This document shows positions 6,714 through 9,116 of a stretch of 9,116 bases of DNA, piece after piece; positions within the stretch are counted from its first letter, which is position 1, and every line of letters starts with the position of its first letter. Origin of the DNA: Planctomycetota bacterium (GTDB lineage: Bacteria > Planctomycetota > Planctomycetia > Planctomycetales > Planctomycetaceae); the NCBI GenBank assembly GCA_024278285.1, contig JAJRTM010000270.1, positions 1 to 9,116 of the forward strand, given 5' to 3'. A program made the translations under genes and the position numbers. Below the pieces are notes generated by a model. The model saw only the letters and a program-made list of their open reading frames with translations. It did not search any database and was not told the DNA's origin.

Positions 6714-7748
6714 ATGAGCAAACCAGAGTCGATTCAAAATGTTGATCAACTTGATGATCTGTTGAGTAAACCGCCGACGTATCTGATTGAAGCGATGTCC
6801 CGTATCGAAGGCGATCTCATCATCCTTGGCGTCGGTGGAAAAATGGGGCCAACGCTGGCGAAGATGGCGAGAATTGCGTCTGAAAAAGCGGGCGATTCTC
6901 GCAAAATTATCGGTGTTTCGCGTTTTTCCAATGAAAAGTTGCAGGGAAAACTTAATTCATGGGGGATCGAAACAATCGCAGCCGATCTGCTTGATGAAAA
7001 AGTTTACGACAACCTTCCCGATGCCCCGAATGTGATGGTGATGACCGGCGTCAAATTCGGAACGTCCGGCAATCAATCTCTCACCTGGGCAATGAATACG
7101 TACATGCCGGCGCTAGCGATGAAACGGTATCGCAGTAGTAAAGTTGCCGCTTTTTCCACGGGTAACGTTTATCCGCTGACCCCAATTTGCGAAGGAGGCT
7201 CTCAGGAAACGGACCCGCTGATTCCTGTGGGTGAATACGCCACTTCGGTCTTGGGACGCGAGCGAATGTATGAATATTTTTCGTTGAAATATAAGCTGCC
7301 GACTTCGCTGCTGCGTTTGAATTATGCGTGTGAATTACGCTACGGCGTGTTGGTCGATTTGGCTCATAAAATCTGGAAGGATCAACCGATTGATGTTTCG
7401 ATGGGCGCGTTTAATGTCATTTGGCAAGCCGACGCAAATGCGATGGCGCTCGCCTCTTTCGAACATGCAGATTCCCCACCTTATGTGCTGAATATTGCAG
7501 GACCGGAAACGTTATCCGTTCGTCGATGCTGCGAAGCGTTGGCGGATCGGATGGGGAAGAAACTGCAAATTGTTGGCGAAGAAGCCCCGACCGCGTTGTT
7601 GAACAACGGTCAAAAAGGGCATCAACAATTCGCTTACCCTTGCGTCAATGCTTCGCAGATGATCGACTGGATCGCAGACTGGGTCAAACACGACGGCGAA
7701 TACCACGGCAAGCCAACAAAATTTGAAGTACGCGACGGTAAGTTTTAA
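6714..7748 (+). CDS. NAD(P)-binding epimerase/dehydratase-like protein (extended SDR) lacking the usual catalytic lysine
   Basis: The product has 344 aa and is cytoplasmic. After an N-terminal extension of about 33 residues, a Rossmann start is clear: DLIILGVGGKMG (34-45), with glycines at 39, 42 and 45. SerTGNVYP (148-153) sits where extended SDRs place their active-site Ser/Thr. Tyr175 in GEYATSVLGRERMYEYF fits the catalytic tyrosine, but the YxxxK lysine is Val179. The C-terminal part (LNIAGPETLSVRRCCEALADRMG, about 259-281) is like sugar-nucleotide epimerases. Substrate unknown. Without the lysine it may act as a binder or use altered chemistry. I chose ATG 6714; a TTG at 6678 in frame has no ribosome site. 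Only a distant AAAGG precedes 6714. It is followed after 42 nt by the secreted hydrolase gene, perhaps on the same transcript. Confidence 0.85.
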   Translation: MSKPESIQNVDQLDDLLSKPPTYLIEAMSRIEGDLIILGVGGKMGPTLAKMARIASEKAGDSRKIIGVSRFSNEKLQGKLNSWGIETIAADLLDEKVYDNLPDAPNVMVMTGVKFGTSGNQSLTWAMNTYMPALAMKRYRSSKVAAFSTGNVYPLTPICEGGSQETDPLIPVGEYATSVLGRERMYEYFSLKYKLPTSLLRLNYACELRYGVLVDLAHKIWKDQPIDVSMGAFNVIWQADANAMALASFEHADSPPYVLNIAGPETLSVRRCCEALADRMGKKLQIVGEEAPTALLNNGQKGHQQFAYPCVNASQMIDWIADWVKHDGEYHGKPTKFEVRDGKF

Positions 7749-7790
7749 GATCAGGTTTCAGAATACTGTTATCAAATAGAAAAATAATTG

Positions 7791-8888
7791 ATGAAATATA
7801 ATTGTTTCAATAAGAAGTCTGCATCACGTTATTTGATGCTGCTATGTGCCGTTGTTTTTAGTTTTCCGGCAGAATCTTCTTTCGCACAAAAAAACAAATT
7901 ACGTTATAAAGACCGCACGCCACAGTATTACAAACTTTCGGCTCGGGCGAGTAAAATTGATTCACGAACCCGTGAGTATCCGAAGATTGGTTTTGTATTT
8001 GAAGCAGGCGGGAAAGTTCAGGATCTGGAACATGCCGCTGTGGATACGCGTGTGAAGCCTCGCGGTAAACTTGTCATCTGGATGATGTCTCATAACGAAC
8101 GACTATTCGATCGACTTGCCAGTTACGGTCTGCATAGCATTCAGGTGCATTATGCGAATCGCTGGTTTTCAAAAATATGTCGAGATAATCCGGTGGGGGA
8201 AACGTGCCGGGGTAATGTGCGGCTCGAAGCAGCAACCGGGGAAGATTTCAGTGATCAAGTCGCGATTGCCAAGCCCGATTCCATGATGGTTCGCGCGGTT
8301 CAGTATGTGAAGTGGCTCGATAAAAAAAATCCGCAGGCGAACTGGCGGTATTTCCTGACCAAAGATGGAAGTGATCTACGCTGGGAAGATGTCATCATGG
8401 CGGGCAGTTCACACGGCTCGACCACCTCGGCTCGGTTTGCGGTGCATCAAAAAGTCAGCCGCGTGGTCATGTTTTGTGGACCGCGAGATCAACTGCAAAA
8501 CTGGCAAAGCCTGCCTTCAAAAACTCCATCAAACCGCTACTTCGGTTTTTCACATGTGCTTGATGGTGGTTGGACCGCGGATCATTATTGTCGCTCGTGG
8601 GAACTACTTGGTTTGAATGAACATGGACCGATTGTGAATGTCGATTTTTCAAAACCACCATACAAAAACACACGCCGGTTAATCACCAATTTCGATGTTG
8701 GAGACAACACCCGTCGTGCCCATTCAAGTGTTGTTCCAGGTGGTGCAGCGGGGAAAGATGCAAAGGGAAATTTCATCCACGAAGCAGTCTGGAAATACCT
8801 CTTTACTCATCCGATCAACAAAACAGGACAGGCAACGCCACTTGATCCGGATTGCTTGAAGGATCAACGAAAAGATTTGAAAAAGTAA
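7791..8888 (+). CDS. Secreted alpha/beta-hydrolase-like protein (BPSS1187-like)
   Basis: The product has 365 aa. A signal peptide is clear: basic n-region, hydrophobic core 14-25, cleavage likely after Ala32 in SFAQ. Residues about 92-99 (GKLVIWMM) look like the first core strand. GSSHGS (205-210) is a nucleophile elbow with Ser207 as the likely nucleophile. VSRVVMFCGPRDQ (222-233) follows, then RYFGFSHVLDGGWTADHY (249-266), where Asp258 is a possible acid. His311 in NTRRAHSSV is the likely catalytic histidine. The GPRD and YFGFSH blocks resemble what I recall of the BPSS1187 family, which is abundant in planctomycetes and of unknown substrate; that link is from memory. The mature part has five cysteines (130, 139, 229, 267, 355), which could form disulfides. 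A TTG precedes the ATG at 7791 in frame; the ATG is preferred. The ribosome site is weak. It lies 42 nt behind the epimerase-like gene. Confidence 0.8.
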   Translation: MKYNCFNKKSASRYLMLLCAVVFSFPAESSFAQKNKLRYKDRTPQYYKLSARASKIDSRTREYPKIGFVFEAGGKVQDLEHAAVDTRVKPRGKLVIWMMSHNERLFDRLASYGLHSIQVHYANRWFSKICRDNPVGETCRGNVRLEAATGEDFSDQVAIAKPDSMMVRAVQYVKWLDKKNPQANWRYFLTKDGSDLRWEDVIMAGSSHGSTTSARFAVHQKVSRVVMFCGPRDQLQNWQSLPSKTPSNRYFGFSHVLDGGWTADHYCRSWELLGLNEHGPIVNVDFSKPPYKNTRRLITNFDVGDNTRRAHSSVVPGGAAGKDAKGNFIHEAVWKYLFTHPINKTGQATPLDPDCLKDQRKDLKK

Positions 8889-8907
8889 AACAGAACAAGG
8901 GCGAGCC

Positions 8908-8923
8908 GGGTCAGTTATGACCC
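8908..8923 (+). repeat. Hairpin GGGTCA-GTTA-TGACCC after the hydrolase gene
   Basis: A perfect 6-bp stem lies 20 nt past the stop codon. No T-run follows. On the minus strand it is preceded by GTAACCA, a GTAA head like that of the 221-292 element, so it may be another extragenic palindrome. It could also protect the 3' end of the transcript. Confidence 0.45.
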
Positions 8924-8958
8924 TGGTTACATGCGCGTGTAGATTGCACGCCGATTTA

Positions 8959-8995
8959 CAACAGCACTGTTACCCGGGGGTTAACGGGCTTGTTG
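8959..8995 (+). terminator. Nested stem-loop with T-rich tail, possible terminator
   Basis: The outer stem CAACAGC (8959-8965) pairs with GCTTGTTG (8988-8995) with one bulge. An inner stem GTTACCC (8969-8975) pairs with GGTTAAC (8979-8985) with one mismatch. The sequence then runs ATTTATTATTT. A two-part stem followed by a T-rich tail about 70 nt past the hydrolase stop suits a Rho-independent terminator, although the tail is broken by A residues. Confidence 0.4.
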
Positions 8996-9116
8996 ATTTA
9001 TTATTTCCGAAGTCGCGTTATTCGCTTTAAGTTAGCTTTGAACATGGTTTAATGTAACGAAACGTCTGAAAAGGCCTGTTTCAAAATAGTGAAAACATAC
9101 TGAACACGACATTTTG
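8996..9116. other. Terminal non-coding stretch
   Basis: No open frame, RNA gene or convincing promoter is visible. The sequence is A/T-rich and likely leads toward a gene beyond the window edge. Confidence 0.4.

Noticed and set aside
1..9116. CRISPR array, tRNA, rRNA or phage genes
   Set aside because: No regularly spaced repeats, cloverleaf sequence, rRNA motif or phage protein is visible on either strand.

Overview
The window looks like chromosomal DNA of a planctomycete (Planctomycetota, most like the Gimesia/Rubinisphaera group). This rests on protein character, not on a marker gene. The clues are a short secreted PQQ-like beta-propeller with a W-P-x-W-R-G start, a secreted M14-type peptidase, a BPSS1187-like secreted hydrolase, moderate GC, weak Shine-Dalgarno signals, and loosely packed genes separated by palindrome-rich spacers. 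The genus is inference.

Layout. Positions 1-443 are non-coding and hold a hairpin, a large inverted repeat (221-292) and a candidate sigma70-type promoter. A small atypical kinase (444-1292, +) follows. It is convergent with an ABC-F ATPase of the Uup type (1395-3200, -), and a second large inverted repeat (1305-1382) fills the gap between the two stops. Upstream of uup, positions 3201-3383 carry three more palindromes. Then come an M14-like secreted zinc carboxypeptidase (3384-5051, -) and a secreted PQQ-like beta-propeller (5138-6433, -). The last two are probably co-transcribed, with a 13-bp stem-loop in their 86-nt gap. A 280-nt divergent spacer (6434-6713) with repeats and hairpins separates them from two plus-strand genes: an NAD-binding epimerase-like protein (6714-7748) and a secreted alpha/beta-hydrolase-like protein (7791-8888). 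The final 228 nt are non-coding and contain hairpins, one of them terminator-like.

How the genes fit together. Three of the six proteins carry export signals (peptidase, beta-propeller, hydrolase), which suggests breakdown or handling of external polymers or peptides, as is common in planctomycetes. Uup is a housekeeping ribosome/DNA-associated ATPase. The kinase and epimerase have no obvious partner here. I see no defence island, biosynthetic cluster, prophage, CRISPR array, tRNA or rRNA.

The most unusual content is in the spacers. Nearly every one carries short palindromes, several preceded by GTAG, GTGG, GTAA or GGAG, and two are arranged as inverted pairs about 72-78 nt long. This resembles REP/REPIN elements mobilised by RAYT (TnpA-REP) transposases, with several unrelated stem families side by side.
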